Below are positions 33,540 to 44,880 of a stretch of DNA of 64,000 nucleotides, in pieces. Under the pieces are notes generated by a model. The model was not told the origin of the DNA. It was given only the letters and a program-made list of their open reading frames with translations, and searched no databases. The position numbers and the translations under genes are program-made. The stretch is from Halichondria panicea. Lineage: Eukaryota > Porifera > Demospongiae > Suberitida > Halichondriidae. Every line of letters begins with the position of its first letter. Position 1 is the first letter of the stretch. The stretch spans positions 3,224,501-3,288,500 of the forward strand of contig NC_087385.1 of NCBI RefSeq assembly GCF_963675165.1, read 5' to 3'.

Positions 33540-33900
33540 AAGCTGAAGGATCTTACTAAGTCTGAACATTTTTCTTGTTGATGAAAAGTGCTCGTTTGGT
33601 CGATAACAAATCAACGTTGGCTGTCTGGTTGCTTACAGAAAATGTAGATTTCTGTAAGTTAGCTGCTGCATAGATTTCAACTTGCGTACCCCAGTAGCCA
33701 ATATTGCAGTGAGCCTCAAGGGTACCATCAAATATATAAATATATATCTTTTTGAAATAAATGGCTCGTGTGTGTCGGATAAGCAGTCATGGCCCAAGAT
33801 CTCTTTGGAAAGTGCTCTAAACAGACAATTTCCATCAGCTTGAACATGAGAAGCCAAGAGGACTGGGCCAAAGTAAAACTAGACCCAGTCTGGAAATAGG
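33540..33900 (-). pseudogene. OTU-family cysteine protease fragment
   Basis: The minus-strand frame reads HVQADGNCLFRALSKEILGH. The D-G-N-C-L-F-R-A motif supplies the OTU catalytic Asp and Cys. Past a frame change near 33730 it reads GTLEAHCNIGYWGTQVEIYA, the W-G-(T)-x-(V/L)-E-(I/L) block, then AAANLQKSTFS before a possible donor GTAAGC. Upstream residues (WPSPLGFS-like) also fit related sponge proteins. The middle of the domain, where helices normally lie between the Cys and the WG block, looks shortened, and the catalytic His region is not seen. OTU enzymes cleave ubiquitin chains; similar domains also occur in transposon-borne proteins. Confidence 0.6.
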
Positions 33901-34870
33901 CAGCCCTTAAGGACATGAATAATTCATTCTTTTTGTAACTAGCAATGATTATCAATGAAAAGAGAACATGAAACAATGCTTGTAGCTATCCAATGAAGTG
34001 GTCTGAGGTCAGCTGTAAAAAAACTGAAAATTTTAGCGTCAAGTTTTGTTGACTGCATAGCTTCCAGGTTGTCTTTCTGACCAGTATTCGATGCCGGCGA
34101 CTCGAAGACCTAATAATTATATCCTTGTTACTACTCTACATCGCCTACAAAAACAGCTAGAAATGGCTTGGGAAAAACTCTTCGAGTCGCCCTGCCCCTT
34201 TATAAGAAACAGCAGAATATACAATTGACGCCAAGTGACCAGATGAGTTACTAGTGTACTGCATTGAACACCCACGCAAATTTGAGCGTGGTATACCGTA
34301 AACTTACGCAGCACTGCCCTGAAATAGGAAGTAAGTCAGCACTTAAAGTTTTCAGTGTAGCGTATGGGGAGAATAGTTAATGCGGTACGTAGGTGGGCAG
34401 CTCCTATTTGGAACCGTCGTGACAATGCTATACGCGCTTGAAAAACGCATGTAATGTAGAAAAGCGTGACTGTATAAATGTTCCGTTCGTGGATAGTTAA
34501 ATGTAATGTAAGCAGCTCGTAAATGGTTGCATGTAAAACAGTCAAAAAGGTGCACAGATTTGTATGGTAACAGAGTTCTGCCCAGAAGATAAAAATGCCC
34601 AGAAGATAAAAAGTGGTGGTTGGTGTAATTGACCTTTGAAAAGCCCAGATGCTGAACTGATGAACTCTGACTCTAACCTGTGACCTATGTACTTAGAACT
34701 TATTGTATGTCATGTGATGTTTTGTAGACATGCGCACCAGAGTTCTGGCCATGTGCTTCTAAGATCAATCTGAATAAGAAGTGAACAGCTGAACTATTCA
34801 ACAGTGGAGGTCCTGCCGAGACCAACCATACACCCAAGGACAGTAAGAACGCCTAGCAACTGCAGGAGTC
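33901..34870. other. Intergenic; possible leader of the Ty3/gypsy element
   Basis: No gene recognised. A long terminal repeat of the gypsy element should end near 34700-34800, but its partner on the right is missing, so it cannot be confirmed by comparison. A doublet of gcccagaagataaaaa lies near 34580-34612. Confidence 0.3.
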
Positions 34871-36250
34871 ATGACTGACCGGAGTGAGACAGCCATCGAT
34901 CAAGCCCGGACCGAGGAAGGCCCTGGCGTCGACTTAGAAGAACCTCGAGTAAAGACTTACCCGTTGAACTCTCGCCAATTGGCCACAGGAGTGGTGAAGC
35001 GTATCGCCATGCTTGAAGGCAAGCTAGAGGAACAGGGGCGGGAGCCGAGGAACATTCAAGTGCAGCTCACAGAAGAAGAAGGAGCTGTGCGGACCATTGA
35101 GCTGTTAGGAGCTGGAGGAGCTTTCCTACAGATAGAAGTCGAACCTGAAGAACAGGATGAAGATGGACACTCAGAGGTGTAGGGTGGTGAAGTGGAAGCC
35201 ACTCTAGCCCAACTGACTGAAGCCGAAGCCCGGAACGAGGCCCTCACTAGAGAGGTAAGTGAACTCACTATTCAGCTTAACAGGGCAAATTTATTAGAAC
35301 AGTCAGACAGGCAGTTAGCTGAAGCGGAAACAGAGTTAGAACGCCTAAGGGGCGAGTTAGCTGGTACAAGTACTCGTAGGGGTGTTAGAAGTACTATTCC
35401 TGCTAGTGTACCAGTAAGTACAACCTCCACTGTACCACGGACCGGACACCATAGTCGAGGTGGTGCCCAGCGGCGGGGCAAGGCCCCACCGGTAGAGTCG
35501 TTCTCTGGAGAGAACGAAGCTGTGAGGATCGACGATTGGTTGCCTTAGAGCGGGCTGCCACATGGAACGACTGGAGTGAGGAGGACCGGCTCTTGCAGCT
35601 GGCCGGACACCTAAGCTCTCCAGGAATGGGAGTTAATTAGTGAGGGTGATAAGTCATCCTACCCTCAGGCAGTTAGCGTCCTTAAGACCCGACTAGACCC
35701 AGGCAGCAGAGCCCTAGCTGCCCAAGATTTCCGTCACACGGTACAATCAGACACAGAGAGTGTTGCTGACCTAATACGTAGGCTAAAACGTAATTTTCGT
35801 GTAGCATACGGGCGAGACGGAATAGCCAGTGAAGCTAGAGATGCGTTATTGTATGGGCAGGTCTAAGGTCTAAGGTTTGAGATTATTAAAGCTCCAGGAG
35901 TATCTGGAGTAGACTCTTATAGTTCACTGTGTATAGCTGCCAAAAGCGAAGAGCGTAGGCTGCAGGAGCTCCGGAAGAGGCAACAATATGGCAAGCCTTA
36001 ACAACCTCCACGGGGACTTCCTCCCAGTAACACCACACCTATTCATAGGGGTAAAGAATTTAAGGGGGAATCTAACTTTATCAAACGTACTGGTAATTGT
36101 TTTGTCTGTGACCAGCCAGGCCATTTTGCTACACCTAAACGGACAGAGAGCAACGGTAGAGGTAAACCTAACTTCCGGAAACCGGGTAGTAATAGTAGGC
36201 CCAGTGGGTCTGTAAAACTCCTGACTGCCGAGGGCTCAGAATCTGGGGAC
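34871..36250 (+). pseudogene. Gag of the Ty3/gypsy element
   Basis: Three main frames. The first has an acidic, charged leader (34871-35182, stop gTAG). The second (35192-35548) is a leucine-rich coiled coil: LTEAEARNEALTREVSELTI, RQLAEAETELERLRGELAG. The third, from about 35549, carries the capsid-like block LERAATWNDWSEEDRLLQLA, an HTVQSDTESVADLIRRLKRN segment and a basic tail, ending in the knuckle CFVCDQPGHF at about 36095-36125. Stops at 35181, 35546, 35636 and near 35865 (gtctaag doublet) break it. Gag would package the element RNA. Confidence 0.65.
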
Positions 36251-36259
36251 ACCCCCGAT

Positions 36260-37651
36260 GTGGGCGACCTATTAGACTTGCTCCTGTCTTACTCCGAAGA
36301 TGAACAAGTTAATCTGGTGCAAGTCCCTGACCAGGGCAGTAGTGCTAAGGGTGCTGTAGTCCAGATCCAGGGGGTTCCAGCTGTAGGGGTGATAGATAGT
36401 GGTTCAGACATTACCATAATGGGGGCGGAGTTATTTGCCAAGGTAGCGCCGACCGCACGCCTAAGGAAGAGAGATCTTAAGAAACTAGATAGAACCCCTA
36501 GGACATACGACCAGAGAACTTTCACCCTCGATGGGAGGCTGGACCTTGATATAGAATATGCAGGAAAGAGTATGCGTACCCCTGTGTATTTGAGGACCGC
36601 AGCTAAGGACCAGTTGCTCCTGTCAGAAGGGGTGTGCAGACAGTTAGGTATTATTAAGTACCACCCAGAAGTAGGACTGCTTAAGCAGCTAATCAAAAAC
36701 CCTCAGGGGTTGATAAGTAGCTGTGATAGTACAGAACCAGCAATAGCAGAAGTACCTATGGTACGAGTACTGTTAGTTGAATCTATCAATGTATTGCCTC
36801 ATCAGAGCCTCGAGGTAGCTGTGAAAATTGATAGACAATACCCAAATGAAGCTACTCTGCTTGTAGAACCATTTATAGACGCTGCTGTTCAGGTGGAGGA
36901 AGCTTTAGTTAACGCTCGTAGCAATTGTCTAGCCCGCGTAGTCGTAAATAACGCTAGCGGAGTGTCGTGCCAGGTAGAGAAGGGCGTATGCCTAGGTAGC
37001 GCAATTGAAGTGGCCCTGGTGGGACCAAGTGAGCCAGGACCTATAGTGAACAGAGTGAGAGATGAACCTGTAGGCGACGTCGCAGCAGACGAACCTAGGA
37101 AGCGTAAGCTTCTCGGAATGGTCAAGAAATCGTCCCTGCTTGGGGAGCAGGAGGGTGAGTTCAATTCTTTCCTTGCAGGTTTCCATGATGTCTTCAGCCT
37201 GGAGGAAGGAGAGAGAAGAGAGACAGATCTGACGGAGATGGTGATTAATACCGGTGATTCCCCACCCAGGAGGGTACCGGCTAGACGGATGCCACTGGCT
37301 GTACGACGCGAAGTATCGAAGCAGTTGAAGAACATGCAGCAGGCTGGAGTGATCCAACCGTCAGCTAGCCCGCTCGTTGATGCTAATGCTGTGGTGGCAG
37401 CTGTGGTTACTGAGCCGGATAGTATTTCTCATCTGCTGGCCTCGGACTTGGGAGTGGAAGAGTCAACGCCGACCTTCGCAGAGGAGCAAAGGAAGGACCC
37501 TGACATCTGTTCCCTGCTACGTTTCCTCGAGGACGCCTCCCAGAGGATCCCCAGAGGGCCAAGAAGATTGCTTTGCAGGCCCCTTTGTTCACAATATGCG
37601 ACAACATCTTATATTACATTGACCCTAAACCGACTCATCGGAAGAGGATAG
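36260..37651 (+). pseudogene. Gypsy protease fused to truncated pol (RT/RNase H deleted)
   Basis: A 463-residue open frame. Residues 30-60 carry the aspartic protease GVPAVGVIDSGSDITIMGAE, with DSG active site and hydrophobic flanks. Residues 325-365 carry the start of the reverse transcriptase: DSPPRRVPARRMPLAVRREV and AGVIQPSASPLVD. The frame then passes directly into TFAEEQRKDPDICSLLRFLE, which normally lies after RNase H. So about 400 residues, including the RT active site, are missing, yet the frame is kept across the joint near 37375. The last 20 residues drift out of the integrase frame. Confidence 0.75.
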
Positions 37652-38178
37652 TCGTGCCCAAGTATCTGACGAAGAATTTGCTCGAGAAGACCCACCGAAA
37701 CAGGATGGCTGGACACTTTTCCGGACAGCGAGTCTACAACACACTTGCCAGAAATTGGTGGTGGGAAGGCATGTATTCCGACTCTTTGAAGTTTGTCCAG
37801 TCATGCCCCGAATGTCTCATTGTTAGAGGTAGTGGCAGAAAGGAACGCCCACCCTTACACCCGATTCATGTATCCCGACCATTTCAAATCATCGGAGTTG
37901 ATGTGATGGACCTACCAGTCACCAGCAGTGGGAACAAACATGTTTTAGTGTTTCAGGACTATTTTACTAAGTGGCCCATGGTGTATCCTATCCCTGATCA
38001 GAAGACGCATCGGATTGTGGATATTTTGGTTAGAGAAATTGTTCCGGTTTTTGGCATACCTGAGTGCCTGCTTTCCGATAGAGGAACTAACCTTTTGTCC
38101 CATCTGATGACAGACGTTTGTAAAGCACTTGGGATCAAGAAACTGAACTTCAATTCCGCTCAATCAGCTTTTTTGTAG
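37573..38178 (+). pseudogene. Gypsy integrase, truncated
   Basis: The zinc-binding region reads HRNRMAGHFSGQRVYNTLAR and CPEC (H-H-C-C). The catalytic core reads FQIIGVDVMDLP (first Asp), VLVFQDYFTKWPMVYPI and CLLSDRGTNLLSHL (second Asp), ending at FNSAQSAFL. In intact relatives the sequence after the second Asp leads to the catalytic Glu, which is lost here. The frame stays open for 201 residues, which points to recent truncation. Confidence 0.8.
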
Positions 38179-40796
38179 ATTACACATTCGTTTAAATAGA
38201 TATAGTTGCGCTAAATAGAAAGTGCGTCCTGCCCACGTTGTCCACGTGGTACTTACACTATAAAAGTCGCGCATCCCTCATAATCATCGGCCTTTTGAAA
38301 GCCTCGGCAATTAATGCTTATATAATCATAGGGTGGCGTTGGGTGGGTGATTGATATGCTCGACTTCACATTCCTCATATAATCCAGAATAGCTGGCGCC
38401 CTGTAATTATACTTCAGAATGCTCCGTCCCGTCTCACATATCAATGTGGTATTGGCCTCCAATTCCGCTCACTCGTAACTGGGACAAAAACCATTGTATT
38501 TCAATATTTCACAAACTTCCTTTATTTAGAATAACAGCGCTTAGAATAACAGCGCTTGCAGAAATTTACATTGACTTCAGAGTAAACAGCATGCCAGCTC
38601 AGCACATTTTTACTACGGAAGTAAAACAGGTAGTACCTAATTAAAATTAATTCCTCATGCTCTTAAATGAAATATAATTATATTGATATAACGAAGCAAG
38701 CCGTATAAAATTTTACCGAAGCAAGCATTATTATAATAAATAATTAAGCCTGCACATGTATAAAATTTTACGGAGCAAGCTAATAAATAATTATATTGAT
38801 ATAACGAAGCAAGCCGAAGTTAAATACCTAGGACATCGTTACTGAGGGCTGTGTACAGGCATCATCAAATCGAATGCGCAGGAAGAAAGCCAGAGTGTGA
38901 ACACACACATTGTAATTGTAATTGCAATAAGAAGAATAAGAAGAACAACTCAGTTCTGAACCTGTCACCCCAATTGCACTGACAATAGTTCTAGGATGAA
39001 TAACTTGCAATCCACACGTGCCCAATCTTTTTTGGGTGCAAAAAATATAAGCGTGAAACATAATGGTGTGTTATATGATGGCCTAACTTATATGAAACTT
39101 ATATGAGATTGATCCTTCCATGTTGAAAGACAAAGGAGAGAGTGCCGAGTGCCGAACAATTATATACTTGTTTGGTGTATGCACGAAAGATGTATGCATG
39201 TATGCACGAAAGAAAGACGGCACAAACGTCTTTTTTTGCTTTATTCAGCCAATGTGCTACGTGCTAAATGTGCTAGACCTGAACGTGTGGCTAGCGTAAG
39301 ACACATATTAACAAAACACTTTGGATGTGACCCGATAGCAGGAGAAAACTCCTTCTGGAACTAAACTGTCACTTCAAAGTGATCTGGACTTAGAAGATAT
39401 CGTATATCGTCGCTCAGCCACCAAATGAACCAAATGAAGACGTCAACTCTCGTTTCAAACAGTGATAATTCTCAAAATACAGCATTGGGTAAATTATGCA
39501 TTGGGTAAATTATGCATTGGGTCAATTATGCAAAATCGAATGGGGTTGAAGTATCTAGTAACTAGTAACGTATATTACAACGACTTCTGACTTCTCGATG
39601 CTTAGTGATTTCAAATCACAATTTGACCAGGAAATTTTTTGAGACATCGTGAACAGCCCAAATCACAATTTGACCAGGAAATTTTTTGAGACATCAACAG
39701 CATGACCACATACTTTTCTTGCGGCTGGGATGTCACAAGCAACAGCACAGCTTTTACGACTTTGGAAGGATTAAGTTCATCACTGACAATGACTATAGCT
39801 CCAAGACAGGTAAACCAATCGACGTTCAACATCATTTGCAAAAAAATCTGAGAACTCATTCCACACTTTTCCATATATGGATACACTACCCTGTTTTTCT
39901 CAAAGTTAGGCCTACATTTTAAACGCTAAAACGCAAGAGGATGATTGGAAATGATTACAAAATTTAATGTAATGTTTATTATACCACGAACAGCAAACGA
40001 CATACAAAGTGTACTTTGAACCAAAAATGTTGCTGCCGCCGTTAATAGATAGTCTAACTTGAGGCAGACTGATTGGAACTTCAGCCTGTGTCGTAATGCA
40101 ATACTGAGTAAACCCGTTCAGTAAACGTTCAGAAAATTTAACTTGTTCATGAAAACTTATTCATGAACACACACGATGCATGCTCCTCAACATCGGGGTT
40201 GTCTAACTCAGCGTTTGTTTTCTCATCATTTAGAATGTTGTGCACAATCGTTTGGTCACTTCTCTGCCATAGGTGAAAGTCGAGTTTTACACGTGGTAGC
40301 CAGCTGCATCAACTGAATTAACGTGCAACAACTGGTAGGTTAATTGATCTACTCTCAATAATATATTTTTGCAAGCTTGTCAAGATAAGCTACAAACAGA
40401 GAGCAGGAAGCTTGTCTGCTTAAACATAATTATAAAGTGTACATACCTGAATCTACAACTTTGTTTTTGAGTTCATTCAGAGCTTTGTTTGCACGTACAA
40501 CAATATTCTAGGAACATACCACGAATTTGTCCACGCTTGTTCAAACTTAGAGCGTAATTCATTGATTAAGGCCATCTCTTGTTCAATCTATACACACTAA
40601 AGTCGTAACGACATAGAGTGTAACATATCACTGCAACGCGGGACAATGTAGGATAGATGCTCAGTTCGTGTTGCATTGCATGTACATTCGTCTATTTGAA
40701 AACGTCCTTTTCATTAAAGGCATCAAGATTGCATTTCAGGTTGTGTTTAACGTGCTGATCAACGCTCAGCAACAGGATAATAGACCTTTTTACGCT
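38179..40796. other. Intergenic with repeats
   Basis: No gene recognised. AT-rich direct repeats of attgatataacgaagcaagcc lie at about 38680-38702 and 38794-38816, with aaaattttac-gaagcaagc between. A 36 bp direct repeat containing cacaatttgaccaggaaatt occurs at about 39613-39648 and 39660-39695, with an 11 bp spacer. Other doublets lie near 38528-38560 and 39483-39525. ORFs here (38253-38462, 39611-39886, 40668-40964) have no domain. Confidence 0.4.
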
Positions 40797-41229
40797 GACA
40801 CGGAAGTGCTGCTGCCATGCCCATTTTACTATCAAATGTGCATGAAAATGATCACTTCAGTTGCCATGTGCTTGATGCTTGATCTATTTGATGCACGAGT
40901 GATTGTTAGCAAGCGCTCAGGAGAGAAGCTACAGCCCACAGAAAACAAGCAGTTACTTCAGTGAGAGTGGTGTCTGTATAGTTACAGTATACAGTAAGCT
41001 AAGGTATAGGCAGGCAGGATTTGTTGCAGAAAAATCTGGTTGGATTACTGTCTTACCTGCTTGTTTTCTGTGGGCTGTAGCTCTTCTCCTGAGCGCTTGA
41101 TAACAATCACTCTTGCATTAGCTAAACCTTGCATAAATAGATCAAGCACATGGCAGTACAGAATGCAGTCACAACTAAAATGATCATTTTCATGCACAGC
41201 TGATGGGCGTGGCAGCAGCACTTCCGTCC
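40797..41229. repeat. Long inverted repeat (about 170 bp arms)
   Basis: The left arm (40797-40960) and right arm (41053-41229) are reverse complements with indels. Shared blocks are ggaagtgctgctgcca, gcatgaaaatgatca, gccatgtgcttgat, gagtgattgtta, aagcgctcaggaga and gctacagcccacagaaaaca. About 90 bp separate the arms. Both arms are open in the same reading (SGE-LQPTENKQ), a trace of coding ancestry or simple duplication. Confidence 0.8.
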
Positions 41230-41810
41230 CCCAGTCGAATTAAATTCCTTGTACCGAAGGACTATTAATAGGCATAAAAGGACCCAATGTTACATGAATA
41301 CGTCTCACATACCCTGCTCAATCTGGGTGGCTTTACCATCAATGTCACAAGGGTATCACTTCACTTTGATCATTTACTGGCGCCAGTGGTCAGTTTTTCA
41401 GTCTGAGAGTGCACTGTGGTGTGGAGCCAGCCAGGTGATAGGTGACAGCAATTTCTGTATATTGTGACTGGCTGCACACGAATAAACAAACCTTCGGTAT
41501 CATTCTGGTAATCTTTTTTTTCTTTTTTTTGCCAAAGGAACCATCTGTTTTATTTCATCTGCAGTCAAAGCTAAAAACTCCGTACCGTCAATGAAATTAT
41601 CTAACACGCACCGGTATAATGTACATTCAAATTTCTTGCAAAATCCTTGATTCTACCGCTCTCTTAGCTGCAACATGCATGAGAGATAGATTCCATTATA
41701 GACACGCGAGCTTTTCTATAGATCCTTACAGATTTCAATAACTAACTAACTGAAGTACACATGGCGGCAGGCTGTAATTAGAATTAGAATAATTCTAGGG
41801 TAGACAGCTG
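41230..41810. other. Intergenic
   Basis: No gene recognised. An ORF at 41249-41467 has no domain. Confidence 0.4.
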
Positions 41811-41819
41811 ATCAATCTG

Positions 41820-41880
41820 TAGCCTCGACTCAAGTCCGCTTTACAGCGGCCTGGTATACGTTGTATGCGCATGCGCGAAA
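41820..41880 (+). promoter_or_regulatory. Left TIR with two palindromes, NRF1-like site
   Basis: Contains ccgctttacagcgg (41836-41849) and TGCGCATGCGCG (41866-41877), which matches the NRF1 consensus YGCGCAYGCGCR. The transposase start lies about 90 bp inside, so the repeat could serve as transposase binding site and promoter. Function is inferred. Confidence 0.5.
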
Positions 41881-41956
41881 TAATTCGTATATTTATCAGT
41901 ATTACGCAAGTGATAAAATCGGACAAAGTACACAAAGGAAAAATACGTAAGACTGC

Positions 41957-44480
41957 GTGGTTGGTGGTAGAATGTTCAAGACAATGGCAGCCACCAGAAT
42001 ATGCAGATTGTGCTGCAACATTGTTACTTCTACTCGCTGCTCAGCTCTGTTCAGCAAAGAGTCTGTTCAAAGATGCCTTCCAGACAGACTTGGCAAACTG
42101 CTAGAGCTGCCAGTTAGTGAGTGTGATGGGCTATCTTCATACATTTGTAGAGCTTGCACAAACAAATTCCAGTCTCTGGAGTCTAAACTTAAAGCCTTTA
42201 GAAGTATGGCTAAGTGTGGTTTTGAGCAGGGTCGAAATAAGGCTTCCATCTGTAGTCCTATGGTATCAGGTAGGAAGAGAACTAAAGACACCAGTGGGCT
42301 TGAAGCATCAGCATCACCTCACACAGTCCATGCTAGACCTCTAGCAAAACGTCTGACAGTAGGAGCACCTGGAAGAAGGCTTGCTTTCTCAACCAGGGAG
42401 GAACGTAGGTTGATTGCAACAAATCATATATGTAGATGACAGGAATCATCTCTTTTTCATAGCGCACACAGACTGTCCTCATCAGCCACCGCTGTTAGAG
42501 TTGACCAATCTCGAGCAGTTTTCTTCTGTTGATGGTATGTTGATGGTATGTTAAACCACCTACAAACGAAATGAACGTAAATTAATATATAGCCATTAAC
42601 TTAAAGGTTCAGAAGGTGTTGCAAGAGATATTTCCAAGCCTGGTTCGACTGAAACAGTTATGGTGAGGATAACAGATCTGATACTGTAAACACACCAAAA
42701 TCACACTAATTAATTAAACAATATACAGATCACAGTGAGCTCACCCAGTACAGTGACTGCGGAAGTAGATGAAAGTCTCCAGAAATTACGCCAGGCACTG
42801 AATAGTGGCAACATTCAGTCTATTGCCAAGGCAGCATTTTCTTGCCCTTCACTGAAGGACCAATTGGTAGAGGGTGTGGTGAAAATTCTTGACGACGAAT
42901 GTTCCACTCTATGTCGTAACTCTGGGGAGTTTGTCTCTCTATTTCACCGGGTTCCAATTGACAATGTGGAAACGTTATCGTGGAAACAGGCTGTGTCTGA
43001 ACTACAGCGAAAGTCTCCGATTCTATTTAGGCTTATCCAGACGATCGTAGGACGTTCAGATCATAGGAACTTGCATAAACGCGGAAAGAGTTACTACCCT
43101 GGGATGTGTATGGCCACAGCAATTCTCTTGAAAGAGCGTAACACAAGAATGTGTGGTATTCAGTCGTCTCGTACTCTTCAACTGTAGAGTAAACAAAAAG
43201 GTTTGTACATGTACATGTATGATGTGTGTCCACTACGTATTTTCAGATACAGGTATAATTATTATATCACAGAGAGGGATTGGAAACGGAAGTTACCTTG
43301 CCACGTTAGGCCAGGGTTTAATCGAGGCTACAAAATGTATGTATGATTGTAACGTAGTAAAATCTAGACTAGATAATGCCTGCAGTATACTCCCAACTGT
43401 CACCTGAGGAACGTATGGATTGACACATGCAGTACACTGATAATTAAGTATTACCATTAGCTAGAAGCATACTCATAAAGATCTCAGAGCATGACACTCT
43501 TTGTAGCTATTTTGAAAAACGTATTTTTTCCAAAGGATGCTCACCATTATAGAGGGCATGAGAATGCATGTTGTTTTAGGGGGGCTTTGAATGCAGTGGT
43601 CTTAATTCCAGAAACATCGTTTCCCCAAGTGCTGCACAACCGTACACAGATTTAAAAATTAATGTAACGCGATGCTACCTCCGTTTCCAATCCATCTCCT
43701 CTTATATAATTATGATTACATTGAATTACTCACAGGTATACTCCAGGCTGAATCATCTTAGTGTCACTATCAGTTACTGTGCCGTGTTGAAGTTGGTCAC
43801 GAAAATCAGCAAGCTGTACCAACGTCCTATCGATGCCTGGATTGATGAGGGTGCATGTTTCAAGTTCGTGGGGGACAACGTTGCTAAAACAAAGGGCGTT
43901 AGAGACATACGTAGTGACCATCATGGTGAGCTAGTGCAAATGTACAGTTTGTTGGCAAAGGACCATCTCCAGTCTCAACCTTTTCCCCCCTAACCTGGGT
44001 TCCCTAAAAATAACTCACTTCCTTCCTACAAAGGCCGACATTGAGGGCATCCAAGAAAATTTGGTCGTTCTAGTCGGTCGAATACTGTGCGAGTACATCA
44101 AGCCCCTCCAGCGGTACAAACGGTGTGTTGTCAGTCACATTAAGCACCCCCACAGCACAGAGATGGCCAAAAAATCTGAGGTTGTAGTCCTTGATGTTCT
44201 ACACAAGAATGAGGCAAAGGCCGCAGACATGATAGACATAATGATCGAGAAACATTCATACTTGAAAGATTCTATTGAACTTACTGTTATGTCAGGTGGC
44301 GATCAGATGACTTGTGAAAGACAGCGATGTAGCAAAAAACATATGCGAGATGCGGACACTCGCAGTGGACGATTGGAGCAGTTAGAGCCTTGTATAGAGG
44401 ACTGGCACTGCCTTATGAGTATTCTGGGGGTAGGTGAAGCACTCACTTGGACTTCTTATCGACCCCTTTGTTTCCACTGA
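41957..44480 (+). pseudogene. ZAD-like zinc finger / DUF6589 transposase
   Basis: The first exon (ATG within 41957-41980, to 42439) holds ICRLCCNIVTSTRCSALFSK and DGLSSYICRACTNKFQSLES, a C-x2-C plus C-x2-C finger like the ZAD domain of insect zinc-finger proteins. The second exon (42735-43187) holds FVSLFHRVPIDNVETLSWKQ and AVSELQRKSPILFRLIQTIV. The third (43733-43990) holds YSRLNHLSVTISYCAVLKLV, FKFVGDNVAK and RDIRSDHHGELVQMYSLLAK, the conserved DUF6589 core. The fourth (44038-44480) holds LVVLVGRILCEYIKPLQRYK, MAKKSEVVVLDVLHKNEAKA, VMSGGDQMTCERQRC and EDWHCLMSILG. Introns separate them; a 443 bp insertion lies in the third intron. The conserved C-terminal region after EDWH is lost. Asp residues in VGDN and GGDQ and the EDWH motif are candidates for the catalytic set, which I infer only from conservation. 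Confidence 0.65.
43263..43705. mobile_element. MITE-like insertion inside the DUF6589 transposon
   Basis: The ends contain ggattggaaacggaagt (left) and the reverse complement cctccgtttccaatcc (right). They are flanked by ataattat on both sides (43255-43262 and 43706-43713), a possible 8 bp target duplication, though the AT-rich motif is weak evidence. It lies in an intron of the transposase gene. Confidence 0.5.
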
Positions 44481-44818
44481 GTATACCAGCAGGAACACCA
44501 CGATCATGTAGACTAGTCACTTGATCTACCATTAGAGACACTAGGGGACAATACTACCCTCACTAGGAGGAGAACTAATTCTATCCAGCTTCTTGTCGAA
44601 TAAAAAAGGCAAAGTTTGGTAGCAGATAGACTTTCATATCCAGTAGGAACCCACAGGAAAACATCATTCCCTTCGTACAGCATCCGTAGAGTGTCAAGCT
44701 GTTTATCCCTCAGAACTAAATGACTTCTCTTCACACAAGAAAGGGCATAAGCCAGAGCGGAAGAGAACTCAGTGTCAGTCGAGCTAGTCATCTTTGCTAT
44801 ATGTAAAGTGTGTAACAC
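44470..44818 (-). pseudogene. RecQ-like helicase, N-terminal fragment
   Basis: The minus-strand frame from ATG 44818 or the inner ATG 44788 reads TEFSSALAYALSCVKRSHLV, LRDKQLDTLRMLYEGNDVFL, then WVPTGY. This corresponds to motif 0 and motif I (usually L-x-x-x-Q-x2-A-(I/L), VPTGxGKSLCYQ) of a group of RecQ-like SF2 helicases. After a frame change come LCYQ-like residues and VSLMVDQVTSLHDRGVPAGI (motif Ia), ending near 44470. Motifs II-VI are missing. The Lys of Walker A is displaced by the frame change near 44645. In the intact element it would unwind DNA during transposition. Confidence 0.65.
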
Positions 44819-44880
44819 GGACCACTAAAATTAGAATACAAAATATAGTATACGTGTTTATTTTACTGACAGTATCCACA

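Larger units (their letters stand above)
34871..38178 (+). mobile_element. Ty3/gypsy-like retrotransposon, internally deleted and 3-prime truncated
   Basis: Gag-like coding starts at ATG 34871 (MTDRSETAIDQARTEEGPG), with a coiled-coil frame 35192-35548 and a gag core with RIDDWLP, WNDWSEEDRLLQLAGHL and VADLIRRLKRNFRVAYG. Then comes a zinc-knuckle relic CFVCDQPGHFAT (last Cys absent), the protease/RT/integrase remnant, and an abrupt end at 38178 inside the integrase core. Reverse transcriptase palm and RNase H are absent. No 3-prime LTR. It cannot move on its own as assembled. Confidence 0.8.

Noticed and set aside
34100..34800. 5-prime LTR of the gypsy element
   Set aside because: No second copy exists for comparison, and no convincing TG...CA borders or primer-binding site could be fixed by eye.
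40668..40964. 98-residue ORF as a gene
   Set aside because: It covers the left arm of a long inverted repeat and has no domain or intron signals; the reading is kept in both arms by symmetry.
43153..43407. ORF inside the DUF6589 element taken as an extra exon
   Set aside because: It runs from the second exon into the MITE-like insertion 43263-43705 and has no family match.
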